The notes beneath the pieces were generated by a model that saw only the letters and a program-made list of their open reading frames with translations, did no database searches and was not told the origin of the DNA. A DNA stretch of 64,000 bases from Vicia villosa (lineage: Eukaryota > Streptophyta > Magnoliopsida > Fabales > Fabaceae), in contig NC_081180.1 in the NCBI RefSeq assembly GCF_029867415.1, positions 237,778,823 to 237,842,822 of the forward strand, given 5' to 3'. The translations under genes were made by a program, and so were the position numbers. Positions 11,583 through 24,824 of this stretch are shown piece after piece. Positions within the stretch are counted from its first letter, which is position 1. The number at the start of each line of letters is the position of its first letter.

Positions 11583-13153
11583 GTACCGCTTATTTTACGT
11601 ACTCGGCTAATTTAGTACTGCTTTTATTACTGCTATGACTACTAATTAAATCTCACTGTTACTGCCAAATTACTATTACCGATACACTTATTTTCCTGTT
11701 ATCCAAAACCATTTTTTTGTCACAACCAATCTTACTCAACTACAAGCCAGGTCCTGCAACATTATCAATTCATACTATAACCTGTTAGCTATTGTTTCAT
11801 GCAACGATCTCCTAATCATTCAATTTACAACACTGCTCTGAATTAATTAATTTATTGACATACTCTTGTTATGCTACTATAGTTATTAATATATACTGCT
11901 ACCAAAGTATATCACTGCCTCTTGGTATTGTCTCTTCTGCTAATTATCTAATAGGGCCAATTTCACAATTTCTGCTAAAGAAACCTGCTACGTTATTATT
12001 TCATATAATATTGTTTCTACACTTTTCTACTAACAATACGTTTTCAATTCACTAAGTTACTAAAGTAATTGCCAAAACATATTACTTAAGTTATGAAAAC
12101 AAATACACACGTGCAAGACCCACCAAAATGCAACAGAGACGAACGTCTCCACTCCCTCCTTGCACCAGAGATGAACGTCTCCCTCCTTGCACCCAGGGGC
12201 GGGCGTCTCCTCCCTTTAGGCTTTAGACCATGGGGCGGCCGTCTCCCCTCTCCATGTGGGGTCCACCCTGTCCCTTTAGAACCTAGGGCGCCCGTCTCCT
12301 TGTGTTGTGGCCCCACCACCACCAATCTCTTCTTCACCTTCAACTGCACGTATGCTTTCCATTACTTATTCTTTTGATCAACCAACAACTTTAATCCAGT
12401 ATACGATTAAATTAACTCACCACAACAATTTAATATTCACCAATAACTATACAATCAATCAACAACATCAATCTATTTCCAACACATCCCAGCAACCACA
12501 ATTCTCAACCGAGAATAACAATTCAACAGACAACTATAAATCATGAAATCAACACACCCAAAAATAACAACAAATCCCTGGCACATAATCATACAACCCC
12601 AATCCCACTTACTGACTATCATATTCCCGGTTATAAGATTCGAACCCCATCCTTACCTTGTATATGGAGATTGCCTCTAATATCTGATCGAGTGCAAGCC
12701 TTTGTCTTTTCCCGGCAATCCTCGATCGATTCCTCTTCTGCCAAAACCTCGTTCCTCTTTGCCAGCAACTTCGTTTCACAATCTATTTCCAACAACTTCC
12801 AAACTCTTATTTCTTTGTGCTCAGCCAAACCTAATATTTTCTTATATTCCAATTAATAATATAATTCCAAATTGTCTTATTGGACCATGTATACACACCT
12901 CCACATTGATATTCACCACACAATAATTCAATCCAATTCACTTAAATAAAAATAGTCCAATAAATAATATTATTCTTAATATTATTCCTCCGCTTAAACC
13001 GACTAAAAATCCGACTTTAAACTTAATAGCTCCGATCGACATATCATTCCAATTAGCCTCTTAAAATCATACCGACAAATCCAATTTCGACTAAATCAAA
13101 TAAATAACTTTATATGATTTAATTAAATAATTAATTAAATTCAGGGTGTTACA
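11583..13153 (-). mobile_element. 3' LTR (truncated) of coding-free Ty3-type element, family A
   Basis: It aligns along its length with 15913-17479, sharing TCGGCTAATT, CCAGGTCCTGCAACATTATC and GGTGTTAC at the right end. The minus-strand LTR start is TGTAACACCCTGAATTT at 13153; about 1.4 kb of the 3' part is missing at the 11583 break. Open frames in it, for example 12631-12852 minus (GLAEHKEIRVWKL), recur at the same place in the other LTR and are LTR leader sequence, not genes. Confidence 0.8.
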
Positions 13154-14501
13154 ACTCTCCTCCACTTAGAATATTTTCTTCCTCTAAAATCCATCTGACA
13201 CAACCATCCTTAACACAACATTCGCATCTAGTCCTTCGATTCAACAACGACCCAACCATGTTTTAAATCAAATACTTATACCTCAATTTTTCAATTACTC
13301 TTGCAACGTAATCATTACTATACTAAGTAGTAATATCTACCACTCGCTTACATCTAATTATACACTCTCACCTCATCATCAACCAACAACTTACAAGGAC
13401 ATCCTATTACAATCAACACTATTCACAAGAAAACACAATACATCTGTCACATCATGCTTCAGCTACGCAACTCTGATCATCCCTCTTAATTCTCCTTCCT
13501 TATTAGAGTTTCTATCAACTTATACGATTCACAAGCTTCAACTAAGTTTCATTCCTTCTTTAGCATCCATCACCTTACGCACCATTAAGGTAGTAAGATA
13601 AGTCTATAACATCCGATACAATTTCGTCTACTATCAACAAGAGATTAAGGGTGATCAACTCCTCAATTTGTCAATAGACATCCGACAATCATAATGAAGT
13701 ATAACCATCATTACCAACTACAACAGTGTTCCTTTAGAAATCGTGCTTACGTTCCCAAAACATCATAATTCAACAACTTGCAAACCATCCGAACCTACTA
13801 ACACCGATGTCTTACAACATCATACTACTACACACCTTGTGATAACATCAGAATAAAATTCCTTTATGCCATTATCAACACTTCTTATCCTTGAAATCAT
13901 AATCTTCACATTTCCAACAACGTTCACAACTCTCGTAATTACTTACTAGTATTCCACCACAAGATCTTCAACAACCCGTCACTTAATCGTCGTTCCTTCG
14001 TCAACAGCTTACACAAGACTACTTACATAACAACTTCATAGTTCATTATCAAGGTTGAACACAACAACGTTCTAAGTTCTACCTTATAATAATTATCCTC
14101 AACAGTTACCTTCAAAAACGTCACGAATTTGCACCATACATGCAAATCAACCACTGCTACACTGCTCCTCACCCTTCAAGGAGTAAACATCAACAATTCT
14201 TGATCATTATCCTTCTACAAACTCTCCAAGCTTGTTAAACAACCAAAACCTTGAATCCATGTCAATAAGCTCCAACTATACTCGCACTTTCTCCTTAAAC
14301 AATACATTGCACCAACAGCTTACAACCGAAGCATAACCGAGAAACACAACTTCTCCCCCACTTAGTTTCAAACCAACTCCTGCAATAAGAAATCAGAAAA
14401 TAACAAGTACCGACAGTGTTGTACACACTTGTCGTGTACTAAGGGATATACAACAATTAGACAACTCTGGTCGGACGGACCAACCTGCTCGATACCACTA
14501 A
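13154..14501 (-). mobile_element. Internal region of coding-free LTR element (LARD-like)
   Basis: Flanked by recognisable signals. On the minus strand a primer-binding site, TGGTATCGAGCAGG, lies at 14484-14497 close to the 5' LTR end. A polypurine tract, TAAGTGGAGGAGAGT, lies at 13154-13168 against the 3' LTR. Between them are about 1.3 kb without any long open frame or recognisable gag/pol motif, so the element must have relied on proteins from another element. Very long LTRs with a short non-coding interior fit the LARD class (family knowledge). Confidence 0.75.
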
Positions 14502-17479
14502 TGTAACACTCAAATTCTACCCAGAAAATATAACAAAAAATCAGAGTATTTTAAAATTTCATACTGCACATGGGATGTCACATTTCAAAATTTACAACAC
14601 AATCAGATCAGATACATAACACTCTTAATTTCGGAGGGTCGCATAACAACTTACAACAACTTAAAAAAAAGCCTTTTATTACTAAGCAGCGGAATTCAGA
14701 GTTATACAACTTAAAACACTGATCATCTTCATCTACTTAAAACAACTTGAAACATCATGGTACTTTAATATTATTCAATTTAAAATTATAACAGTAATAC
14801 AACAACAAAAACGACATAGACAAAACATTCCCCCGGAGTGCTACGTATCAGAGCAAGACCCTCTTGACTTGTCAAAAGACAACTTAACGACTTCATAAAA
14901 ATAGTTCGACATCCACGGCTATACTCGAGTACCTGTTCATTTCCCATGGTAGGGGAAACATCAGCACCAAGGGTGAGATATCGAAAATTATAAACAGAAG
15001 GATGATAATAAATATGTATTAGATGAGAATCATACAATTTACTACTATTACAACAACGATAAGTAATCATCAAACAACAACATAGTCTTCAACAAATAAA
15101 ACATAAATCAACAGTTAGACAACTCAATAACAACAACTTATACAACAACAACAACTTAATATCAACTCAATAGTTACATCAACTTAGTAACAGCAACAAA
15201 ACAACAATTGATAATCACAACAACATAGCAATTTACAACAACTTTAATAACAACAACTACTTAATAACAACAACAAAAACTTATACAACAACAACTACTT
15301 AATAACAACAACTTAATAGCAACAACAAAATAACATACGACTCATTATGCGACTCAACTATGCATATGAATGTGGATCCATTGGAGTAGATCTCCCAACT
15401 TAAAACATGCCAGGTTATCGAGGCATTTCAACAAGGCATAAGCCTTCAACTTTAAACGTGGTGCCAATCCAGGCCAACTAATTATGCAAATGTAATTAGT
15501 GCAACAATCATAGCAACCTAATCGACGTCACAACACAGCAAATTATCAACACTATACCAATACAAGGGTACTCAACATCGCTTCAACACTGGCCATAGGC
15601 CTACAACTTAATCAATAACGACACAACAACTACATAACAATAACATATCAACGCAATTCAACAATAATTCATAGTAACGACATATTCACTAGGATTCACG
15701 CCATAAGGCTACCCACAGAAACAATCAACACAAACAACAACACATTGGTCATAGGACCTTTAATCAACAATGTCCATAAACCGGACGAATCAATTGCACC
15801 TACAAGTCAACTTATTCGACATAATTATAACGAAACACATCAATCAAAAATACATATTCGTATACACGGCTTACTCCGACAATTTTTCAACTAATTCGGA
15901 TAACTAATTTTTACCGCTTATTTTGCATACTCGGCTAATTCGGTACTACTTTTATTACTGCTATGACTACTAATTAAATCTCACTGTTACTGCCAAATTA
16001 CTATTACCGATACACTTATTTTCCTGTTATCAAAAACCATTTTTTGTCACAACCAATCTTACTCAACTACAAGCCAGGTCCTGCAACATTATCAATTCAT
16101 ACTATAACTTGTTAGCTACTGTTTCATGCTACGATCTCCTAATCATTCAATTTACAACACTGCTATGAATTAATTAATTTATTGACATACTCTCGTTATG
16201 CTACTATAGTTATTAATACATACTGCTACCAAAGTATATCACTGCCTCTTGGTATTGTCTCTTCTGCTAATTAACTAATAGGGCCAATTTCACAATTTCT
16301 GCTAAAGAAACCTGCTACGTTATTATTTCGTATAATATTGTTTCTACACTTTTCTACTAACATTACGTTTCCAATTCACTAAATAACTAAAATAATTGCC
16401 AAAACATATTACTTAAGTTATGAAAACAAATACACACGTGCAGGGCCTACCAAAATGCAACAAAGACGAACGACTTCACTCCCTCCTTGCACCAGAGACG
16501 AACATCTCCCTCCTTGCACTCAGGGGCGGGCATCTCCCCCCTTAGGCTATGGGGCGGCCGTTTCCCCACTCCGTGTGGGGTCTACCCTGTCCCTTTAGAA
16601 CCTAGGGCGCCCGTCTCCATGTGTTATGGCCCCACCACCACCAATCTCTTCTTCATCTTCAACTGCACGTATGCTTTCCTATACTTATTCATCTGATCAG
16701 CCAACAATTTTAATCCAGTATACGATTAAATCAACTCACCACAACAATTTAATATTCAACAATAACTATACGATCAATCGATCAACAACATCAATCTATT
16801 TCCAACACATCTCATCAACCACAATTCTCAACCGAGAATAACAATTCAATAGACAACTATAAATCATGAAATCAACACACCCGAAAATAACAACAAATCC
16901 ATGGCTCATAATCATACAACCCCAATCCCACATACTGACTATCATATTTCCGGTTATAAGATTCGAACCCCACCCTTACCTTGTATATGGAGATCGCCTC
17001 TAATATCCGATCGAGTGCAAGCCTTTGCCTTTTCCCAGCAATCCTCGATCGATTCCTCTTCTGCCAAAACCTCATTCCTCTTTGCCGGCAACTTTGTTTC
17101 AAGATCTGTTTCCAACAAGTTCCAAACTCTTATTTCTTTGTGCTCAGCCAAACCTAATATTTTCTTATATTCCAATTAATAATATAATTCCATATTGTCT
17201 TATTGGACCATTTATACACACCTCCACATTGCTATTCACCACACAACAATTCAATCCAATTCACTTAAATAAAAATAGTCCAATGAATAATATTATTCTT
17301 AATATTATTCCTCCGCTTAAATTGACTAAAAGTCCGACTTTTGAACTTAATAGCTCCGATCGATATATGATTCCAATTAGCCTCTTAAAACCATACCGAC
17401 AAATCCAATTTCGACTAAATCAAATAAATAACTCCTTATATAATTTAATTAAATAATTAATTAAATTTGGGGTGTTACA
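14502..17479 (-). mobile_element. 5' LTR of coding-free Ty3-type element, family A
   Basis: It runs from TGTAACACCCC (17479, minus strand) to GAGTGTTACA (14502), 2978 bases, followed by four bases and the primer-binding site. It contains CAA-rich low-complexity DNA at 15080-15320. A run of CGTCTCC-type motifs at 16465-16620 is more eroded than in the partner LTR. It interrupts a Sirevirus gag at its right edge, where the flanking bases are GGTAT. Confidence 0.85.
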
Positions 17480-17499
17480 GGTATGCTCCCAAATGTAGG

Positions 17500-18870
17500 A
17501 GAGGTTGCTCCGAATTGGGTAAACAATTACGATGATCTAGGACTTAACCTTTTGCACAAGTAAAAGTTAGAAAAATTATAATCATAATACGATACAAAAT
17601 ATAATTGGATATATCTTCCTTCATTTGTCTAGAGAATCTATTAAGATTCTCAAATACTCCTACACAAAATATCAATGGATAGAACTAGGTACCTAACTTC
17701 AGTTGAGTCCTTAAGGGTTAGTTGAAGAACACTTAGGTATCAAAGCCATGGTACCATTAGGAACTTTAACATTTCTAATATGGCAAAGAGGCCTAATATG
17801 AATTTTGTCACCACAATAATGACATGTAGCTTTAGATGAAATACTTTTTTCTATTTCTTCTAGCAAAGATAGGGTTTTCTTTAAATTGATCCCTCTTTCA
17901 GTTAAAGAAGTAGAACTATTAGTAGATAGAGAAATAGGTTGTGTTAATTATCCTTTGAGATTTTCATTTTCGTGTTTTATAATTCTACAAGTAACACAAT
18001 CCATCTTTACTACCTTTTTAGATAAAGCATCAGAAGCATTAAAATACTCATCAACAAAGAGATGCATGTTGTTCTTTTAATGATTCTAAAGAAATATTAA
18101 GATCATTAATATCCTTTTCAAGTTTTGAAATAAGTTTTTTTTGGAGAGATATTTTATTAAAAGCACTTAAATCAACTACATGCATTTCACTAAACTCTTG
18201 CGACAATTGTTTATAAGAAGGTTTAACTTCAGGGTTAAAATTATATACATCCGAGTCTTCATTTTTCTTGTGTGCCATCAAGCATAGGTTGGCACATTCA
18301 TAATTATAGCTTGAACTGAAGATGAATATGAGCTTTAATCTTCTTATTCCCAAAGGATATAAGCTCTACGACCTTTAACATGTTTGCCCTTCGTCTTGTA
18401 GAATTCCTTATCCTTTTTCTTATGATGTTTTTTAATACTTGGACACGTGGTTCGGTAATTGACAAACTTTCCGCATTCAAAGCATGTGACATCTTCTTCC
18501 TTTTTCTTATGTTCCTTCTTGTGCGGATGAGATTTCTTGAAATTAATCAGATGTTTGTCGGAATGTTTGAGCTTATGTTTTCTTATATATTGATTATAGA
18601 GTTTGACAAATAACCTTTTATCTTCTTCTTTAGAAGAGTACTCTTCGTCAGAACTATAACTTCCGTCCTTGTTTTTCTTGTCCTTCACGATGAAGCTTTC
18701 AAGGATAGATACCTATTTGTTTATTTGACCTTATCTTTCTTTCTTGACTTTACTTTGGTTTCAGCGATCCATTTCAGTTCATTCTCATGTTCAGTAAGCT
18801 TTCCAAACAGTTTTGTAATATCTAAATTACTAAGATCATTTATTTCTTTCATGACCATAACTTTTGGTTG
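17500..18870 (-). pseudogene. Sirevirus-like gag, C-terminal part (element S2)
   Basis: Minus-strand reading continues the gag started at 23204 after an Ogre solo LTR. It gives KEINDLSNLDITKLFGKL near 18850, a Lys-rich stretch, a damaged CCHC knuckle CFECGKFVNYRTTCP at about 18500, a Ser/Asp-rich spacer, NLCLMAHKKNEDSD and the coiled coil ISLQKKLISKLEKDINDLN. A second knuckle, CHYCGDKIHIRPLCH, follows near 17780-17820, with PNGTMALIPKCS after it. Two zinc knuckles with a coiled coil between them fit Sirevirus gag. Frameshifts make it a pseudogene. The element is cut at 17480 by the family A 5' LTR; pol is not seen. Confidence 0.8.
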
Positions 18871-20692
18871 TGTAATACGGTGAACTGACTTTAATCGAAA
18901 TGTACGGTTAAGCATGAGTCGCCACCGACTTTTATTTTATCCAAATTAAATCAGAAAGGCTAAAAGAACAGAGAAAAACCTTTTTGAGAAAAACTGAGTT
19001 CGGGGGGTAATTATGCAAAGGGAAGGTGTAAGGCACCCTTTGCATCCATGGTTTTCCATGGGCTCTTAATTGCTTTGCTCGTTTTGAAAAGAAATGTAGA
19101 AGAATAGAAAACGGACTTTAGCTCGTAAATGAGCGTAGCCATTTTGAAGGTTTATGAGAAAGAATATGAAAAAGTTTTAGAGCAAGGCAAAGCAATTACG
19201 GGCAATTACCTGGTTAGATGAAAAATGTTCTTTTTAGCCTTTTAGGGTGAAAGAGTCTATCCATGCCATAAGAGGGTAGGAAGCCTTTCATTTGGAGGTT
19301 GAAGGGTCATCGAGAGTTCGTTCGCCATAAAACTGTCCCATGCCATAGAGAGGCAGGTAGTCTAAGGGAAGAACCAGAATAGCCTTTCGTAGGCAGCCAG
19401 AGGATACCTCAGCCTTTTCGTAGGCAACTTCCGAGGGTCGAGGTCATATTGGTGTACCGAAGGCAGCATCATTTAGGGACTTTATGACCTTTGTATTTGC
19501 CGAGGAAACATGGCTGAGGTATCCTCGTATTCGAGGGACATGGCTATTCTGCAAAAACACAAGGCAACAAGGCAACAAGACAACAGGCAGCAAAGAGGTT
19601 ACCCCAAAAGTGTGCGTGTGTGCACCAATCACGTGATTAGTTCAGAATATATTATCTTATAATAATTAAGTGATTCTATTTTAATTCAGGGTTGCACTTC
19701 CTAGAATTACTAACCACAACAATTAATATTAACGATTAAAATAATAATGGGGAAAGGGAAATTGAAACCAGCGGTGGGAAGGGAAATTGAAACCAGCGGG
19801 ATAATAATGCTATAGGTCTAACACAAGTAATAATTAAGATCAGGGTTTAGGGTTACTGACTATTCGAAGCTTTGGCACTTGGCAAACCCTGAAAAGGTGG
19901 GAAAAATGGCAAACAAAAATAGGGTGAGTGCATTATCAGTTCAGGGTCAATTAGGGTTAACCCTAGTTTAATAAATAAAAATAACATTAAATGAATAAAT
20001 GTTTAAAATAGAAAATAGCACTTAGCTTTAATTTGATCTGATATGGTTGGCGGTCGGAGGAAGCCTCGGGGTTAACCCTGGAAAATGGCAAAGGCAAAGG
20101 CAGATAATAGATGTGAGTGTATGCGGAGTTCGAATGGTAAACCTTAAAATAAAAGGAAACAAAATAGACTTAAAATTAAGTTGAATACTTAGCTTCGGAT
20201 TTTGAAGGCGCGTAGTCGAAGTGTACTTGAAGAATAACCCTGGAAAAAAAAGCACGGAAAACAAATATTTTCAGTGTATGGAATGATCGTCATAAACCCT
20301 GATTAGGGTGCAAATTAAATAAGAAAAAGAAAATAATTTAATTAATTATTGGTCTTGCGACCTAATTAATTAAATCGGGACGAGAGAATAAAATCGAGCA
20401 TAACAGGTATTTTTAGGAATTTTTTAGAATAAAAACAAGATAAATATGAATTTTTGAATATATATACATAATTAAATATAAATTACAATGAGAAAAAGAA
20501 AATAAATATAATAAAATAAAATAAATATATAATTAAGAAAATAAAATTATTATGAATAATATAAATAAATATAATAAATATATATTAATTAAATAAATAA
20601 GTATATGAAATAAATAAAATAAATAAATAAATAAATAAATTAAAAAAGTTTTTTAGAAAATAAGTATAATTGTTTTATCATTATAAAAAGAA

Positions 20693-20750
<58 letters not shown>

Positions 20751-22760
20751 AAACATGTTATATAATTAAAAATAAAAAAAATTGGAAAAAACTTAGCTTG
20801 GATCCTGTGTGGCACTCGCGTGAGGAACATGATGCGCCTGCGTTGCCTGGATCGTTGGATGGATCTAGAGATGGAACGAATGGCAGAGATGGCGAAGGTG
20901 CACACTAACGCGTGTTTCTTAACGCATAGAATCACTCTGGGATCCAAGAACTTTCGCGCGCCGGATTTTTCAAATCCCACCAATCAGACTGCGCCACACA
21001 GTCGTCTTCTTCACGAGGCCAATCTGCAACATACTTTTTACAGCGCTTTTTTGCCTAAAGCGCTATAAAAGACCCTGCACCTCAAACTGAAAAATAGCGA
21101 ATAGGGCTAAATGAATGCAGAAATTTGGCGCACCCTTATCGTTCAATTCGTATGGTCCTTGCGAACATGACCATGGCGTTGATTGAACCTAATTTTACTT
21201 GTACAGAAAAGCCCTAAATTGAAGCAAGAACCCTAACAATGGCATATCACTTCAAACAATACAATAACACACCAGATTATCTAGAATCGATAAACACACC
21301 AAGATAAACAATAATATGCAATGGATTTTAAGTATTGATGCTTGTATGATGCAAATCGACACAAAATAAAAAGTGACAAACCGAGGGTTATAGGAGACAA
21401 CTCGTGATGCTTCAAGGCTCGATGATGATCTGGAATCGTTCAGTGATGATCAAGGAGCAAGTCTTGATCAATTGCAACACTTGAATTGGCCTAGAACTTC
21501 AAATTGACTCTTGAGTTTTTTGTGAAATTTTGGCTCGGATTTAAGGTTTTTTGAGGAAGAAAATTGTAACCCTTGTGCTATGGACCTGTTGTGCTCTTAT
21601 AGGGGAAGCTTTAGGGTTGATAAAATTGAAGAGAATCCCTTTAAATCTTGAGATTGAATGTTGGAAAATTTGATTGGAAAAAGTTTCTAATTATGGCAAA
21701 TATTGATTCAATCTTCTCCCAATCTCTTATGCACGAAATTATATTGGATATGGGGTATAATTGGAGTTTGGATTTGATCCTTTTGAGCTCTTGAATCAAA
21801 TATTTGATTTTTTTATTTATTTGATTTTAATCCTTTTTTAATTGAATAAAAAATCACAATAAATTAAATAAATCACATAAATTCGTGGGAATTGATTCTT
21901 GGGCTTTAGATGACTTGTGGATCAAGACTGAATCAAAATATCTTGGGCTCATTTGCAAAAAATCCAAATTCTTTCACATTTTTCCCTCCAAAATATTCCA
22001 ACTTTAACAAGACCTATCTCCCTCAATTTTTGGGGTATGGAGGAGTTCTAGGACTTTTTAGAAACCTTAGAGAGTCCTCTAACCAGTGTTTTTGGTCCCA
22101 TGTCAAAATGATTTTCCATGCTCCTTGTGTGTCCTTTTGAAAAAAGTGACTTTTTGTTGACTTTTGAAAAGGACCTATAATGTTTTAGTCCATATCTCTC
22201 AAATGAAGCATTTTTAGACTTGGCATGTGAGAGACAAAGTTGTAAAGAATCAAATTTCCTTCAAGATGAGCTTTGGATGGAAAATTTCTGATGTTCCATG
22301 TGAAAGTTATGGCTGGTCAAAGTTCAGTTGACTTTCTCCTATACAAACCCTAATTTAGAAACTTTTTGATTTGTTGATTTCTGATCTTTCCTTGATGAAC
22401 CATGATCAATTCTTGATCAAATGGTGAATGATACTTCAATATGAGGATCTTAACAAAAAATCAGGAGTTTTGACCTTACTTTGACTACAGTTGACTTTTA
22501 GGTTAACCTAGTCGACTGTTGACTTTCTGAACAATTGAGTAACCAATTCTTTGAGCTGAGACTTGATACTTGTCATGGAGGTAATGTGAAATATATTGAG
22601 CTATATAGGATGCCTTGGAGCCATTGATTCACTGATCTTCCTTTGAATAACCCAATCCCTAGTTTTCTGGTCTTTGTTTAGGAGAGTGTGTCTTGGAGCT
22701 TTATGTATTGATTTGAATTTGTATAAGAGAAATAGTATGGGCAAATTTTGGGGTATGATA
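18871..22760 (-). mobile_element. Ogre/Tat solo LTR inserted in Sirevirus gag
   Basis: On the minus strand it runs from TATCATACCCC (the canonical TG mutated to TA) at 22760 to CACCGTATTACA at 18871: 3890 bases, homologous to 1-3167. GGTTG lies directly on both sides (18866-18870 and 22761-22765), so the TSD is intact. The interrupted gag reads on across the site. No internal element sequence remains, so this is a solo LTR formed by LTR-LTR recombination. It includes a 25-bp tandem duplication near 19746-19800, AT-rich DNA at 20320-20690 and (TA)n at 20695-20745. No gene is seen. Confidence 0.92.
20695..20745. repeat. (TA)n microsatellite
   Basis: A TA run of about 50 bases within the Ogre solo LTR. 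Confidence 0.95.
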
Positions 22761-23204
22761 GGTTGCCATTTCCTGCACACAGATCTCAGAATTTTGTTAG
22801 CGCAGTATTTGTTAGAAAAGGACTTTCCCAAGTTTTCTAACTTGTTGATTAAATGGAGAAAACAAGCCAGCATGGGTTCCACAGATTCTCTGGGTTCCAT
22901 AGAAAAAAATTCATACTCTTCTGTCAACATATTGATTTTATAACCCTTAACGCAAAGATAAGTATATTTCTCACCTTCAAATCATATGATGCCTTTTTGG
23001 TTTCATAACAAGTCCAATCTTTTGGGAGTTTAACAGAATTATCGACTTCGCTTTTGGGAATAAAAGGTTTGTCAGTAATTTCTACCCATAGGTACTTGTC
23101 AGCTCACATTAAGTGTACGTACATGTTTTCCTTCCAATAAGCATAATTTCCGCCTTCGAAAAATGGTGCTCTATTATATGGTCCCTTCAGATCGTCGTCA
23201 CTCA
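22761..23204 (-). pseudogene. Sirevirus-like gag, N-terminal part (element S2)
   Basis: On the minus strand from 23204 the reading is MSDDDLKGPYNRAPFFEG, then NYAYWKENMYVHLM, an in-frame stop, and DKYLWVEITDKPFIPKS. It then gives ETKKASYDLKVRNIL and, after what looks like a short internal deletion, LTEEYEFFSMEPRESVEPM and NKLENLGKSFSNK. These are the UBN2-type gag blocks of copia/Sirevirus elements. The Ogre solo LTR splits the frame after KWQP. The reading resumes at 18865. Confidence 0.8.
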
Positions 23205-23244
23205 TATTCTCAAACTTTTGAGTCGCTTATACCTGATCAAAAGC

Positions 23245-23264
23245 CCAACTCTGAAGCCAATTTT
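23245..23264 (-). promoter_or_regulatory. Primer-binding site of element S2 (degenerate)
   Basis: Minus-strand TTGGCTTCAGAGTTGGG resembles the initiator-methionine tRNA site TTGGTATCAGAGC and sits just downstream of the 5' LTR end. Confidence 0.55.
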
Positions 23265-23883
23265 TGGGTGAGAATATGGATAAGAAATAGTCGAGAGATG
23301 AGGTGAATAAACCTCTTAATCAAAAATTTATTTTAAAAATGGTTTGAAAAACTTTTATAAGAGTTACAAATCAAAATTTATTTGGAATAGTGGAAACAAA
23401 TTTTAGTGAATGGAGCGATTATGCTTGTGGGTCTGAATTGATGCGCAATGACTTATGTAATTCACATTACAAGCAAGATTTATACACAAATTCAACCAAA
23501 ATGTACAAATTAGTAATTGAGTTGAACAATTGTCAAATTATACGAGAAGTTTGATTTAACAACAACAACACTAAATGGATTCTACAACCATTGTTTTAAG
23601 TTTAATCTATAACAAGACAAAATTAAAGTATCAATTCTAACAAAACCTACACCATTTACAACAAATCGCTACCAAAAGAAATCCTAATGGCATGGAATTT
23701 TTAGAAAGAAATAAAGAACAACCTAATCATGCAATTAATTATGAAAATTAAAAAGGGAAGAGGGAGATGGATATAATAGGGCACACCGAGATTTATATTA
23801 GTTCGTCGCGTTCGTCCTTGCTTAGCACCAACTCTTGTCTCCAATAGTTTCCTGTTGAAAATTTGTTGGTCTTTAAATAATAT

Positions 23884-24176
23884 GGAAAAATGCCCTTTTT
23901 GGTCCCTTATGTTAACCTCGGGGTTCATTTTGGTTCCTTAACTTCAAAAAGTATCACATTGGTCCCTTAACTCTTCAAAAGGTGTCACTTTAGTCCTTTT
24001 TGTCACATTAGCGACGAAAAAACTCAAAAATTGGTCGCTATTTTCGTCGCTAATATGGCAAAAAAGACTAAAATGACACACTTTGAAGAGTTAAGGGACC
24101 AATATGACACTTTTGAAGTTAAGCGACCAAAATGAACCCCGAGGTTAACATAAGGGACCAAAAAAGGTATTTTGCC
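23884..24176. mobile_element. Mutator-type MITE with 9-bp TSD
   Basis: 293 bases bounded by inverted termini GGAAAAATGCCCTTTTTGG and GGCAAAATACCTTTTTTGG. The arms extend inward through CCTTATGTTAACCTCGGGG for at least 60 bases, and an inner inverted repeat (TTAGCGACGAAAA, then TTTTCGTCGCTAA) follows. AAATAATAT is duplicated exactly on both sides (23875-23883 and 24177-24185). A 9-bp TSD is diagnostic of the Mutator superfamily (family knowledge). It has no coding capacity. Confidence 0.92.
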
Positions 24177-24824
24177 AAATAATATTTATGACAAAATTAC
24201 AAGAGTTCGTACTATCACAGTATTCGAAATTAATGCTGAAAAATAAAATTATTCTTTTTAGATCTTTGACTTGTAACAGTCCACAAACTGAACTCTTTGC
24301 AAAATCTTCACGTGAAATCGCTTTATGAATCTTTTAGCCCCAACAACCAAGTCTTAAGTATCCATTCTGCAATAATCTTTACTCGATCCCAGCGGTATCC
24401 TGTGCATTGGCTTGTCTGAAGATTGAGAAAAACTCATACCTTATTCGTAGGCTTTCACATAACACTGCCAATGTCAACATGGAGAAAAGAACATCCTTAT
24501 TTTCCACTGAAATTGTCAGAACCATTCACAACACCATACACCTTCCGAACCTTTGAAATCTTAACCAAATCTTCAAAGAAACGGTAAATTAAAAAACAAA
24601 TCTTCTTAACAATCAGTAATCTCCAAAAATGAGATTCAGATCTATACAACAATGAATAAATAATGAGGTAAGAGATGAAAGAAATTGATTGAAAGAGCTC
24701 ACAAAAGATTTAAAAATATGAAAAATGAAAGAACAAGTGGTTTGTGAGTTTTTAAATCAAATATTGGAAGTATGTGTTTTCTTACATTGTGAAAGATTTG
24801 AGAGAACATGAGAGAAAAAATTAT

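Noticed and set aside
12631..17175. Similar open frames with GLAEHKEIRVWKL at 12631-12852 and 16954-17175
   Set aside because: They occur at the same place in the two LTRs of one element, so they are repeated LTR leader sequence rather than a gene family.
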